64,000 nucleotides of DNA from an uncultured Bacilli bacterium (GTDB lineage Bacteria > Bacillota_I > Bacilli_A > RF39 > UBA660): contig CAKOHI010000002.1 of assembly GCA_934085585.1 (NCBI GenBank), positions 62,001 through 126,000 of the forward strand. Reading direction: 5' to 3'. The notes beneath the pieces were generated by a model. That model ran no database searches. It was given only the letters and a program-made list of their open reading frames with translations, and was not told the origin of the DNA. Position numbers and translations under genes: made by a program. This document shows positions 42,591 to 52,500 of the stretch, in pieces (within the stretch, counting starts at the first letter, position 1; the number at the start of each line of letters is the position of its first letter).

Positions 42591-43724
42591 ATGAAGAAAA
42601 TCAATTGGAAAAAAGTAAATAATTTTGTTAAAAATAAAAACTTTATAATTGCAATTTGTGTTTTTGGACTAACAATGGCATCAATTGGGGTAAGTTACGC
42701 ATCATTTTTCTCTGTAAAAACAAATACTAAAAATCAAAGTATATCTACAGGGACACTAAAGGTTTCATATGGAAATAGTTCATCTTCAATTCAAAAAACA
42801 AATATGGACTTGATGTCCAATGAAGAAGGTTTAGCTCAAACAGATGCAAGTATAGTATATATAGAAAATACAGGTAGTTTAGATTCTAAATTTGTGCTTA
42901 ATGTTGGATACGATATGACTAATTTTAAATCTAGAAGCAACTATAAAGACACTGATAAATTAACTCCGTTAGACTATGTAATGATAGCAGTATATAAATA
43001 TAATGGCGTAGGTCAAGAAGATACTTTAATTATACCACCAATAAGAGTTACTGATTTACCAATATATACTTATGACAGTAGTGATCCCAATAATAACAGA
43101 TATTCGATTCTTTTTGATACTTTGGGCAGTACATCAACAAATTATAGTACAAAAACATATAAAATAAAAACATGGTTAAGCGATAAAGCTATACCATCAG
43201 CAAGTTATACTTATTTTTACATTAATAGCGAAGTAGTAGCAGAAGTTAAGGGTGCCAAAATGGAATACAATTTAAGTGGAACTGTAAAAGTAGATGGTAC
43301 TGCAGTAGAAAATGCAGTTGTAAGTTTGCAAAATGGATCGCTAACAAGCACAACATCATCAAATGGGGCTTTTAACTTAAACGGAGTATCAGATGGAGTA
43401 TACAATTTTGATGTAACATATAATGGGATAACTTATAAAGGCAATATAACAATGGAAGAAGGTTATAAAGTTGGTGATGGTAGTATAGAAGATATAGGAC
43501 CCACATTTAGTGGCACCAACATTTATGAAGTGGCTTACTCTTATGGAACAACCATAGAAAAAATTCTAGATAAAAACAATATTACTACTTATAGTAGTGA
43601 AACAACACTAGAGGGAGGAAGTCTTTATCCAACGTATAAATTAAGCGGAAATAGTATGGATTCAATATCAGGAATAACAATAGACATTAATAGTACAACC
43701 GGTGAGTTTACAATGAGTATGTAA
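42591..43724 (+). CDS. TasA/camelysin-like exported protein with a CarboxypepD-reg-like domain
   Basis: A 377-residue exported protein. The N-terminal signal anchor (about 17-40; IIAICVFGLTMASIGVSYASFF) and the next SVKTNTKNQSISTGTLKVSYG resemble TasA/camelysin proteins whose signal peptides are cut by a SipW-type peptidase. Residues about 55-220 follow the TasA-like beta pattern (IVYIENTGSLDSKFVLNVGYD). About 224-300 read as a carboxypeptidase-regulatory-like beta-sandwich (LSGTVKVDGTAVENAVVSL, NGAFNLNGVSDGVYNFDVTY). The C-terminus is unassigned. No SipW gene is in this window. It is probably secreted fibre or surface material. Confidence 0.7.
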   Translation: MKKINWKKVNNFVKNKNFIIAICVFGLTMASIGVSYASFFSVKTNTKNQSISTGTLKVSYGNSSSSIQKTNMDLMSNEEGLAQTDASIVYIENTGSLDSKFVLNVGYDMTNFKSRSNYKDTDKLTPLDYVMIAVYKYNGVGQEDTLIIPPIRVTDLPIYTYDSSDPNNNRYSILFDTLGSTSTNYSTKTYKIKTWLSDKAIPSASYTYFYINSEVVAEVKGAKMEYNLSGTVKVDGTAVENAVVSLQNGSLTSTTSSNGAFNLNGVSDGVYNFDVTYNGITYKGNITMEEGYKVGDGSIEDIGPTFSGTNIYEVAYSYGTTIEKILDKNNITTYSSETTLEGGSLYPTYKLSGNSMDSISGITIDINSTTGEFTMSM

Positions 43725-43804
43725 AGAAATAATAATAGAAAAACAATAAAAAAAATCATGTGAAAATAAAGTGAAAAAAAATTTTATAAAATAACATTTT
43801 AGGG

Positions 43805-43833
43805 TTGATTTTTAAATTATAAAATGGTAATAT
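43805..43833 (+). promoter_or_regulatory. Sigma-A-type promoter of the abundant TasA-like gene
   Basis: TTGATT (43805-43810), 17-bp spacer and TAATAT (43828-43833) precede the gene by about 27 bases. Confidence 0.6.
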
Positions 43834-43859
43834 TAAAATAGAGGAGGAGAAAAGTAGAA

Positions 43860-44537
43860 ATGGAAAATAGAAAAAATACTATTTTATTAACAGTAATCGC
43901 TGTTGCAACATTATTAGTAGCTGTTGTAGGTGCAACATTTGCATTCTTCACTGCATCAGGAGGTAGTGCTTCTGAAGGTAAAGTTACAGTTAGTACAGGA
44001 ACAGCTGGTAGTTCAGAATTTGGTACTTTAAAAGCTATCAACATTTATGCTGATGCAACTACATTTAATGAAGCTGCTGGTGGAACTGAATCTGGTTTAA
44101 GAGAACATACTGATAATTCTACTGGTACAGTTAGTTGGACAGCACCAGGAGCTAGCGGAACTGCTACACCAAGTGAAGCTGATCGTAGTTTTTGTTATAC
44201 TGCTACATTAGCTGTTGATAGTAATACTTTTGTTAAATCTGCTGCCAATACTACTGGAGCTGCTGAACTAGAATTTACAGCTGTTAAAACTCCAGCTGGT
44301 GGAGAAGCAACAACATTAATTGACAAAATGGATATTACTACAACTAAAGCAGCTGTTAAAATTCCAACAACTGCTGGTGGAACTGAATATACTCATAAAT
44401 TAATACCAGATGCTGGAAAAACATTATCTGATAGTTGGACATTAACAGTTACTTTAGTAAATCTTGGCGTTAATCAAAATGATAATGCTGGTAAACAATT
44501 TTCTGGAGCAATCAAATTTGATAAAGTTGCTTGTTAA
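43860..44537 (+). CDS. TasA/camelysin-like secreted protein, probably abundant
   Basis: A 225-residue exported protein. The signal anchor (about 8-30; TVIAVATLLVAVVGATFAFF) ends with the ATFAFFTASGG junction characteristic of SipW-dependent TasA/camelysin-type precursors. The mature part is rich in Ala, Thr, Gly and Ser, with FCYTATLAV and a C-terminal VAC; it has only two Cys. Composition and codon choice (many GCT, ACT, GGT) differ from neighbouring genes, and it has a GAGGAGGAG site, a promoter and a UUCG-loop terminator. Together these suggest high expression of a surface or fibre protein. Exact function unknown. Confidence 0.65.
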   Translation: MENRKNTILLTVIAVATLLVAVVGATFAFFTASGGSASEGKVTVSTGTAGSSEFGTLKAINIYADATTFNEAAGGTESGLREHTDNSTGTVSWTAPGASGTATPSEADRSFCYTATLAVDSNTFVKSAANTTGAAELEFTAVKTPAGGEATTLIDKMDITTTKAAVKIPTTAGGTEYTHKLIPDAGKTLSDSWTLTVTLVNLGVNQNDNAGKQFSGAIKFDKVAC

Positions 44538-44554
44538 TTAACGATGAATAAAAT

Positions 44555-44573
44555 GGACTTCGGTCCTTTTTTT
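44555..44573 (+). terminator. UUCG-loop terminator
   Basis: GGAC-TTCG-GTCC (44555-44566) followed by T7 ends the TasA-like gene; the stable tetraloop fits a highly expressed gene. Confidence 0.85.
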
Positions 44574-44702
44574 GTTGGTAAAATCAAATATTATTTTTCT
44601 TGATTAAATGTATTAATTTTGATAAAATACTTAAAGAGAAGATTTTACATAATTTATCAACTCGAATTTTTAATATTATAAAAGTGGAAAAGAGGAAATA
44701 AT

Positions 44703-45419
44703 ATGGCTTTATTATTAACATTTATCAGTGGTTTATTTTTTTTAATTGGATTACTTATTTATAAGTTTATCCCTGACAAAGTAGCAGCAACTAAAACTTC
44801 AATTGCTTGTGCAAGTATTGTTATAACTGGATTAATTATTTTTGATTTAATACCTGAATTAATTGAGGTAAAAAAATGGTGGTTAGTTTTCTTTGTATTA
44901 TTAGGTTTTATAGTACTTATTTTAATTGATAAATTAATACCACACCACAATCATGAACATAAAGAACATGACGAACTAAAAAAAGATCATATTAATCATA
45001 TAGATCATATAAGTACAATTACTATAATTGCTTTATTACTTCATAACATAATTGAAGGTATGGCTTTATATGGTGTAAGTATTAGTGAAACTAAAAATGG
45101 TATGTTAATGCTTCTAGGAATTGGACTTCACAACTTACCATTTGGTTTTCAAATTGCCTCTGCAGAAAAGAATAATAAAAATAAAACTTTAATAACTTTA
45201 TTAGTTATATCAGGTTTTATAGGTGGATTAGTTTTCCTTATTTTTGGAAACATTAATGAAATTTTTGAAGGAATAATAATATCTATTACAACAGGAATGC
45301 TACTTCATATTCTTTTGTTTGAACTTTTAAAAGAAGTTATAAAAGAAATACATAAAAAAGAAACAATTTATGGTATAATAATAGGGATAATATTATTAGT
45401 TGTGATAAATGTTATATAA
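44703..45419 (+). CDS. ZIP family metal transporter
   Basis: A 238-residue protein with about eight transmembrane segments. A His-rich cytoplasmic loop (HHNHEHKEH, DHINHIDHIS at about 80-105) precedes LLHNIIEGMALYG and GIGLHNLPFGFQIASAE, the paired metal-site helices of ZIP transporters (HN-x2-EG and HN-x-P-x-G). The second usually reads HNxPEG, here HNLPFG, so one ligand Glu is missing; this could change specificity. Likely imports Zn, Fe or Mn. It is 15 bases ahead of the SDR gene. Confidence 0.85.
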   Translation: MALLLTFISGLFFLIGLLIYKFIPDKVAATKTSIACASIVITGLIIFDLIPELIEVKKWWLVFFVLLGFIVLILIDKLIPHHNHEHKEHDELKKDHINHIDHISTITIIALLLHNIIEGMALYGVSISETKNGMLMLLGIGLHNLPFGFQIASAEKNNKNKTLITLLVISGFIGGLVFLIFGNINEIFEGIIISITTGMLLHILLFELLKEVIKEIHKKETIYGIIIGIILLVVINVI

Positions 45420-45434
45420 GAAGGGAAGAAATTT

Positions 45435-46352
45435 ATGAAGAAAGTATTAGTTATTGGTGCTGCAGGTACCGTCGGAGTTCATACAGTTAAATACTTACTT
45501 AGTGAAGGAAAATATGAAATAACTATTCTTGATTTAAAAAATAAAACTTCATATGAAAAATTAAAAAGATTTAGAAAAAGAGTAAATATACTATATGGAG
45601 ATGTAACAGATAGAATTCTTATCGAAGCTTTAGTTAAAGATCATGATTACATAATATATTTAGCTAGTGCCATGCCTCCGCTTGGAAATATGAAGAATGG
45701 CCTATCTATGGCGATAGATTATGGAGGGTGTGAAAATGTTATCAGAGCAATAACATACTATAATCCAAATTGTCATTTATTTTACGCATCAACCACAAGC
45801 CTTTATAAAAAAAGTATAAATCCGAGTGTTAAAACAAAAATAAATTTAGATGAGTTTGATTATTTTGAAAAAGCAAAATTAGAAAGTGAAAAATTAATTA
45901 AAAGTAAATTAAAAAATTATACAATTTATAGAATCCCTTTAGTATTAAGTGATCCTTTAAAGGATAATTTTATATATCAAGGAAATAAAGATGACATAAT
46001 AGATGTTATAACTAAAGAAGATTGTGCCTATGCTTTTGTAAAAGGCATAAAATATGCTGATAAAATAAATAGAAAAACCTTTAATTTAGCTAGCGGAGAA
46101 ACCATAAAGTATGGTGACTTATTAGAAAAATTACTTAAAATAAACGGAGTTAGTTTTAAATATGTCCTAGCCAGAATTTTTTTAGAAAAAAACTATTATA
46201 GTCCAGTATGTAGTGACAAAGATAATTTAGAAGAAATAATTCATTATCGCAACGATTCAATATCTGAATATTTTGGAAGACTACGTTCCAAAAGAACTAA
46301 TCGTAAATTTCAAAAGTATATAACAAAAATTTGGGTAGGTAAAAATAAATGA
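45435..46352 (+). CDS. NAD(P)-dependent SDR/epimerase-like protein
   Basis: Extended SDR fold: VIGAAGTVGVHTVKYLL at residues 5-21 binds the dinucleotide with GAAGTVG as the Gly motif, YGDVTD near 55 and a Ser/Thr-rich ASTTSLYK near 115. The usual YxxxK is replaced by a YFEKAKLESEK region, in which Tyr and Lys are present. Members of this group act on nucleotide sugars or lipids, but the substrate is unclear. It is in a probable operon with the ZIP and patatin genes; it overlaps the patatin gene by 4 bases. Confidence 0.75.
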   Translation: MKKVLVIGAAGTVGVHTVKYLLSEGKYEITILDLKNKTSYEKLKRFRKRVNILYGDVTDRILIEALVKDHDYIIYLASAMPPLGNMKNGLSMAIDYGGCENVIRAITYYNPNCHLFYASTTSLYKKSINPSVKTKINLDEFDYFEKAKLESEKLIKSKLKNYTIYRIPLVLSDPLKDNFIYQGNKDDIIDVITKEDCAYAFVKGIKYADKINRKTFNLASGETIKYGDLLEKLLKINGVSFKYVLARIFLEKNYYSPVCSDKDNLEEIIHYRNDSISEYFGRLRSKRTNRKFQKYITKIWVGKNK

Positions 46353-47395
46353 AAGTAGGATTAGCATTTTCAGGTGGTGGATTACGCGGAGCATATCAAG
46401 TCGGGTGCTATAAAGCATTTTTGGATTGTCATATAAAAATAGATGGATTTGTTGGAACTTCTATCGGAGCATTTAACGCTGCAATGTGTGCAAGTAATAG
46501 ATTTGATGAATTATACGAATTTTGGTATAATGAATCAACTGGTTCAATATTGGGTTTTAGTGAAAAATTAATAGATAAGACCAATAATAATGAGTATGAT
46601 ATAAATTTATTAATAGAATTATTAAATAACATTAAAAGTATTGTTATAAATAAAGGAATAAGTACAAATAACATAAGAAAAAAACTTGAAGAATTTAATA
46701 TAAGCAAATATCTATATAAAAGTAAAAAAGATTTTGGTTTAGTCACAGTAAGATTTAATGATTTTAGTCCAAAATACAAATTTAAAGAAGATATTCCCAA
46801 GGACCAAATTAATGATTATATCCTAGCTTCATGTTTTTTGCCAATATTTAAATTTGAACAAATGATAGATGAAAGTTATTATTTAGATGGCGGATTTCAC
46901 GATTATATACCAGCGAATAGCTTACTAAAAAAAGGTTATGACAAAGTATATGTTATAGATCTTGAGGCCATCGGATTAAAAAGACCATATGAAGACAAAA
47001 AGAAAATAATAACATTAAAACCAAGTAAATTTTTAGGTAGTATACTAGATTTTAAAAAAGAAGACATACGAAGAAATATTGCCCTTGGTTATTATGATAC
47101 ATTAAAAAAACTAAAAAAATTAGATGGCAAGAAGTACATATTTAAAAAAAGAAGCAAATTATATTATGAAATATTAATAAAAAAAGTACCTAAAAAAGAA
47201 TTAGAAAGCATGATGAAATTTTTTGGTACTAAAAATGCTAAAAGATTAGTATTAAAAGCATTAGAATTTGTAATGAAGAAAGAAAAATTTACATATTTTA
47301 ATGTTTATAATCCAAAAAAAGTTATAAAAAGAATAAAATATTTAAATAAAGACTATGGGGTTTATAAATTTGTGAAAAAATTAAGATTAATTTAA
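46349..47395 (+). CDS. Patatin-like phospholipase
   Basis: Serine lipid hydrolase with the Ser-Asp dyad: oxyanion loop GGGLRG at residues 9-14, nucleophile Ser38 in GTSIG (GxSxG) and the DGG motif (YLDGGFHDY near residue 180). The NTE/patatin fold ends at about 260; the C-terminal extension with MKFFGTKNAKRLVLKAL and a basic end is typical of the RssA-like bacterial group. Predicted to be cytoplasmic and to hydrolyse acyl lipids. The ATGA overlap with the SDR gene suggests coupled translation. 348 residues. Confidence 0.9.
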   Translation: MKVGLAFSGGGLRGAYQVGCYKAFLDCHIKIDGFVGTSIGAFNAAMCASNRFDELYEFWYNESTGSILGFSEKLIDKTNNNEYDINLLIELLNNIKSIVINKGISTNNIRKKLEEFNISKYLYKSKKDFGLVTVRFNDFSPKYKFKEDIPKDQINDYILASCFLPIFKFEQMIDESYYLDGGFHDYIPANSLLKKGYDKVYVIDLEAIGLKRPYEDKKKIITLKPSKFLGSILDFKKEDIRRNIALGYYDTLKKLKKLDGKKYIFKKRSKLYYEILIKKVPKKELESMMKFFGTKNAKRLVLKALEFVMKKEKFTYFNVYNPKKVIKRIKYLNKDYGVYKFVKKLRLI

Positions 47396-47409
47396 GGAAG
47401 GATGATAAT

Positions 47410-48132
47410 ATGGGAAGAGCATATGAAGTAAGAAAAGCAAGTATACAAAAAACAGGAGCTGCGAAAGGAAAATTATACACTACGTTCGCAAAAGAAATTT
47501 ATTTAGCAGCCAAGAAAGGAAGTCCAAATCCTGAGGCTAATATAACATTAAAAAGACTTATAGATAAAGCTAAAAAGAATCAAGTTCCAAGTGACATTAT
47601 AATTAGGGCAATTGATAAAGCAAAAGGTGTTGGCCAAGATGAATATCATGAAGTTGTATATGAAGGATTTGGACCTGGAGCATCAACATTAATAATTAAA
47701 TGTTTAACTGATAATGTAAATAGAACAGTTGGAATGGTAAGAGCAGCATTTAACAAAGTTAATAAGAGTCTCGGAGTAACTAACTCTGTTTCATACAACT
47801 ATGACCATTTAGGAATAATATCTTTTAAATATGATGATGAAGAAAAAGTATTAGAAATTTTACTTAATGCTGGAATAGATGTAATTGATATTGAATCTAG
47901 CGAAGGATATATTACAATTAGTTTAAATCCAAGTGATATGAATAATACAAAAGATGAATTAGAAAAAGAAATACCTAATATTGATTATGAAATAGATGAA
48001 GTAGGAATGTATGCTAAAGACAAAGTTGTATTAGAAGGTGAAGACAAAGAAATATTTGATCGCCTTTATAATCTACTTGAAGACATTGAAGACGTATCTC
48101 AAATTTATACTAATGTTTCAAATATAGGATAA
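47410..48132 (+). CDS. yebC: YebC/TACO1-family protein
   Basis: Conserved 240-residue protein, first described as a transcription regulator and now linked to translation of proline-rich stretches. MGRAYEVRKASIQKTGAAKGKLYTTFAKEIYLAAKKGSPNP is the conserved N-terminus (the family start is G-R), followed by RAIDKAKG, YEVVYEGFGPGASTLIIKCLTDN-like and NRTVGMVRAAFNK blocks and the C-terminal beta-rich domains. It has a GGAAGG site and ends 1 base before the CPBP gene. Confidence 0.95.
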   Translation: MGRAYEVRKASIQKTGAAKGKLYTTFAKEIYLAAKKGSPNPEANITLKRLIDKAKKNQVPSDIIIRAIDKAKGVGQDEYHEVVYEGFGPGASTLIIKCLTDNVNRTVGMVRAAFNKVNKSLGVTNSVSYNYDHLGIISFKYDDEEKVLEILLNAGIDVIDIESSEGYITISLNPSDMNNTKDELEKEIPNIDYEIDEVGMYAKDKVVLEGEDKEIFDRLYNLLEDIEDVSQIYTNVSNIG

Positions 48133-48133
48133 T

Positions 48134-49465
48134 ATGAAAAATAAACAAAATATAATAAAGATATTAATTAAAGTAGTTTTAATTTTTATAATCTTTGAAG
48201 TTTTTACTAGAACAGTTGGTAGTATTCTTACAAGCAATATATGGAACTCTTTAAATAATGGTAAATATACAAGATACTTTATAAGTGAGTTTGTGGTACT
48301 ATTATGTTCATTAATATTTTTAAAAATTACTAATAAAACTTATATATTCAAAGAAAAAAGAATGAATTTTTTAGAATCTTTAAAAATTTGTTTACCAATT
48401 GTAATTTTATCAATTTTAGTATTTTTAGCAAATGTAACTTCATTAGATTTAAAAAATAATATACCAAATATAATAAGCGTAATATTTTATTCAATTAGTA
48501 TAGGGTTATTTGAAGAAATATTTTTTCGAGGTATAATACTAAACGAATTATTAGAAAATTATAGTACAACAAAAAAAGAAACAATAGTATCAATTGTATT
48601 AAGTGGAATAATATTCGGAGCAGTTCATTTAACAAACCTTTTAGCAGGTCAAGACTTACTATCAACGATCATGCAATTTATTCAAAGTATGTCAATTGGC
48701 ATATTATTTGCTACATCATATTATTTAAGCAAAAATATTTGGGCATTAATTTTTTTGCATAGTTTTTATGATTTTTCACTTTTACTTGGTGATGTAAATT
48801 TAGTTACAGAATGTAGTTATGTTGATAATGTTCCATTTAGTATAACAGCATCATCAATAATTGTATCAATTATTTTAAGTCTAATTTATTTAGTATATAG
48901 TGTAATGATATTTATAAAAAGAAATAATGAAGAAAACCAAAATTGTAAAATAATAATATATCTTTTAATATGTTTATACTTTATTTTTAATATAATATTT
49001 AGTTTTATAAATACCAATATTGATGATTATTATGTATGTCCAAATTATGAAGAGAAAACGATTGAAAAAATAGAAACACATTATTATGGCTATGATGACT
49101 ATTACTATCAAGATAATGATTTAAATATTCATGTATATAAGGATAATGATGTTGTAAAAATCAAAGATGAAATTAATAATTTAGAAATAAATGTAGATAT
49201 AAAAAATGTAACTAGACTTGTAGTAATAGATGATACAATAATGATTATAGCAATTGATAAAACAAATTATAAATTATACTTTAACAAATTAACAGATTTA
49301 AATAATATAAATAATTTTAAAGAATTTATTATACCAGCATCAAATGCAGTTGGATACTTAATAGATAAAGACAAAGATTTAAAATATCCGATGATAAAAA
49401 GTAGCAATAATAGTATTTATGTTATTGATGAAAACAAACTATATTTAGTCAGAGAAACTAGTTAA
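48134..49465 (+). CDS. CPBP-family intramembrane protease with an added C-terminal domain
   Basis: The first 290 residues are a polytopic membrane domain with the CAAX-protease/bacteriocin-processing signature: EE-x3-R at about 126-131 (FEEIFFRG), FGAVHLTN near 160 and HSFYDFS near 212, which make up the metal-site Glu and His residues. After the last helix at about 290, a soluble part of about 140 residues follows (rich in Asp, Tyr and Asn, beta-strand-like) that is not part of the usual family; I cannot name it. Such proteases act on membrane peptides or prenylated substrates in other systems. It starts 1 base after yebC and ends at a terminator. Confidence 0.85.
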   Translation: MKNKQNIIKILIKVVLIFIIFEVFTRTVGSILTSNIWNSLNNGKYTRYFISEFVVLLCSLIFLKITNKTYIFKEKRMNFLESLKICLPIVILSILVFLANVTSLDLKNNIPNIISVIFYSISIGLFEEIFFRGIILNELLENYSTTKKETIVSIVLSGIIFGAVHLTNLLAGQDLLSTIMQFIQSMSIGILFATSYYLSKNIWALIFLHSFYDFSLLLGDVNLVTECSYVDNVPFSITASSIIVSIILSLIYLVYSVMIFIKRNNEENQNCKIIIYLLICLYFIFNIIFSFINTNIDDYYVCPNYEEKTIEKIETHYYGYDDYYYQDNDLNIHVYKDNDVVKIKDEINNLEINVDIKNVTRLVVIDDTIMIIAIDKTNYKLYFNKLTDLNNINNFKEFIIPASNAVGYLIDKDKDLKYPMIKSSNNSIYVIDENKLYLVRETS

Positions 49466-49479
49466 TTCTAGTTTTTTTT
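49455..49479 (+). terminator. Rho-independent terminator after the CPBP gene
   Basis: AAACTAG (49455-49461) pairs with CTAGTTT (49468-49474), followed by T to 49479. Confidence 0.75.
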
Positions 49480-49525
49480 GTATTTTTATACTAAAAAAAT
49501 AAATAATAATAAAAGAAAAAAACAA

Positions 49526-49554
49526 TTGTTTTATACAAAATACTATGATAAGAT
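49526..49554 (+). promoter_or_regulatory. Promoter of the SWIM/SNF2 helicase gene
   Basis: TTGTTT (49526-49531), 17-bp spacer and TAAGAT (49549-49554). Confidence 0.5.
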
Positions 49555-49572
49555 GGATAAATGGAGGTAAAA

Positions 49573-52500
49573 ATGCAAATAGAGAATTTTAATGATTTAA
49601 TAGCTAAAACAAATATAAGTGGCTTTGTAACAACTACAGATATAGTAAAAGGAAAACGATATGATAAAGAAAAAATATCTTTTATAGAAAAAAAAGAATC
49701 CAAAGGCACATATGAAGATTTAACCGTATTTCATTTTGAAGTAGATTCTGAAACAAAACCAACATATTATGACGTTAAAATAGTATTAGAAAATAATAAA
49801 AACATATTAAAATGTACTTGTGATTGTAAGGCTTATCGTAACTTTCAAAGTTGTAAACATATCGGGGCAGTATTTGTTAACTTTTATGAGTTTATATTTA
49901 AAAAATCTATAGTAAATATTCATAAAATTTCTGATAATATTTTAAAAAAATTTTTAACCGAAGAAAAAAGTTTAATAAAAAAAGAATTAAATGTTGAATT
50001 AATAATAAATGTAACAGAAAAAGAAAATTACTATTACTATGGGAATTACACAGATTTCAATATAAAAATAATGCTCGGAGAGAATAAATTATACACTTTA
50101 GGAAATCACGGAAGTGCTTTTAAATCTGCTTATGAAAGTGAGTTTGGTGAAGTATATTTTGGTAAGAATTTTACTTATGAACCAGAAAAATATTATATTC
50201 AAAGTGATGCTAAAACAATTCTTGAGGCATATTTTAATATTTATGATGGATACTACAATAGAAGAATAAGAAATGATGAATTTAAAAAATTTTTAAATAA
50301 AATTAAAGATACAAAATTTGTTATAAATGACTATCAAATTGATGGAATAAAAGATTTTTTTCCCATAGATTCAAATTTAACTAAAAAAGATAATGATTAT
50401 GAACTAGATTTTGATTTAGATAACATGTTGTGTCTAATATATGATGATTATGAATATATCTTATATAAAGGTTACTTGTATCATTTAAGTAAAAAAGAAC
50501 AAGAACTACTTGAAGAATTAAAAGAAAATAAACTTAATAAATTAATAATCCCTAAAGAAAATGTAGATACTTTTACCAAAGGGCTACTTGGAATATTAAG
50601 AAAAAATTTAAAAATTGATGCAACAGTAAATGATATACTATTACCAAAAGATATTCTCACAAAATTATATTTTGATTTAAGAAGTTCCTACATACTAGTT
50701 GATGTTATATTTAAATATGATGAACTAGAAATAAATTATTTTGATAAAACTAACCAAGTTTTACGAGATATGGAGTATGAAGCTAAAGTAGTAAACGAGG
50801 TATTAAGCTATGGCTTTATAATAGATAAAGATAAGATCATTTTAAATGATTTAGATAAAGAAGTAGAATTTTTAGAACAAGGATTAGAAATACTTGCAAC
50901 AAAATACGAAATATTTACAACAGAGAAATTTAAAGGTATAAATATAAAGAAGAAAACATCAATAACATCAATGTTTAGAATAGGAAAAGATAACATATTA
51001 AGTTATGATTTTAATCTCGGAGATATAAATAGTAATGAACTAGTAGATATTTTTGCTAATATAAAAAATAAGAAAAAATATTATAGACTTAAAAACGGAG
51101 ATATCTTAAATCTTGAAGATTCATCTTTAAAAGAATTAAGTGAATTAAAAGATGATTTAGAATTAAGTGATGAAGAGATATTAAAAGGTAATGGCAAACT
51201 CTTAAAATATAGAGCAATTTATTTAGATAGTTTAAAAAATACTAAATATAATATTATATCAACAGACAATTTATTTAATAATTTTATTAAAAACTTTTAT
51301 GAGTATAAAGATTGCAATTTAACCATCCCTAATAAAGAACTATCTATATTAAGGGATTATCAAATTACCGGAGTTAAGTGGTTATATACATTAACTAAAA
51401 CAGGATTCGGAGGAATTTTGGCTGATGAAATGGGACTTGGAAAAACAATTCAAGTAATTTATTATATAAAGCAAATTCTAAAAGAGGATAAAGATTCAAA
51501 ATTTTTAATCGTAGTACCGACTTCTTTAGCTTATAACTGGGATCATGAATTTGAAATATTTGGTAAAAATATAAAAAGAAAAATTTGTGTTGGGGCTAAA
51601 AATAAAAGAATAAGTATCTTAAAAGATTTAAAAAATTCAAGTGTTTACATAACTACATATGGATTGTTACGTGAAGATGAAGAATTATATCAAGATTTAA
51701 ATTTCCATACCATGATAATAGATGAAGCTCAAAATATAAAAAATAATATGGCTGGAATTACTAAAGTAGTAAAAAAAATAAATGCAAATACAAAGTTTGC
51801 TTTAACAGGTACACCATTAGAAAATTCAATTTTAGAATTATGGAGTATATTTGATTTTATCATGCCAGGATATTTAGCAAATTTAACGAAGTTTCAAAAC
51901 AAATACAAAATTAAAGATTTTGATGAAGATAGCGAAGTACTAATAAAAAATTTAAGTAAGCAAATTAATCCATTTATATTAAGAAGAAAAAAACAGGATG
52001 TTGTAAAAGAATTACCAGACAAATTAATCAATGACATATATATTGATTTAAAAGATGAACAAAAAAAATTATATGTAGCAGAATTAAATAGAGTAAAAGA
52101 AGAGATGGAAAAAATTATTGAAACCCAAGGAATTAATAAAGCAAGATTTTTAATACTTCAACTACTTACAAAATTAAGACAAATATGTATAGAACCAAAA
52201 ATTATATATGAAAATTATAGTGATGGATCAAATAAAATAGATCAATTAGATTTACTTGTTAGTGAATATACAAAAAATAATCATAAGATATTAATATTTT
52301 CATCTTTTAAAACTGCATTAAATATTGTAAAAGAAAAACTAGAAAGTGCCAAAATAAAAACATTTATGATTGATGGTAGTGTACCTTCAAAAGACAGAAT
52401 GAAATTAGTTGATGAATTCAATAATAATGATGACGTTAAAGTGTTTTTAATAATGTTAAAATCTGGAGGAACTGGATTAAATTTAGCTTCTGCGGACGTT

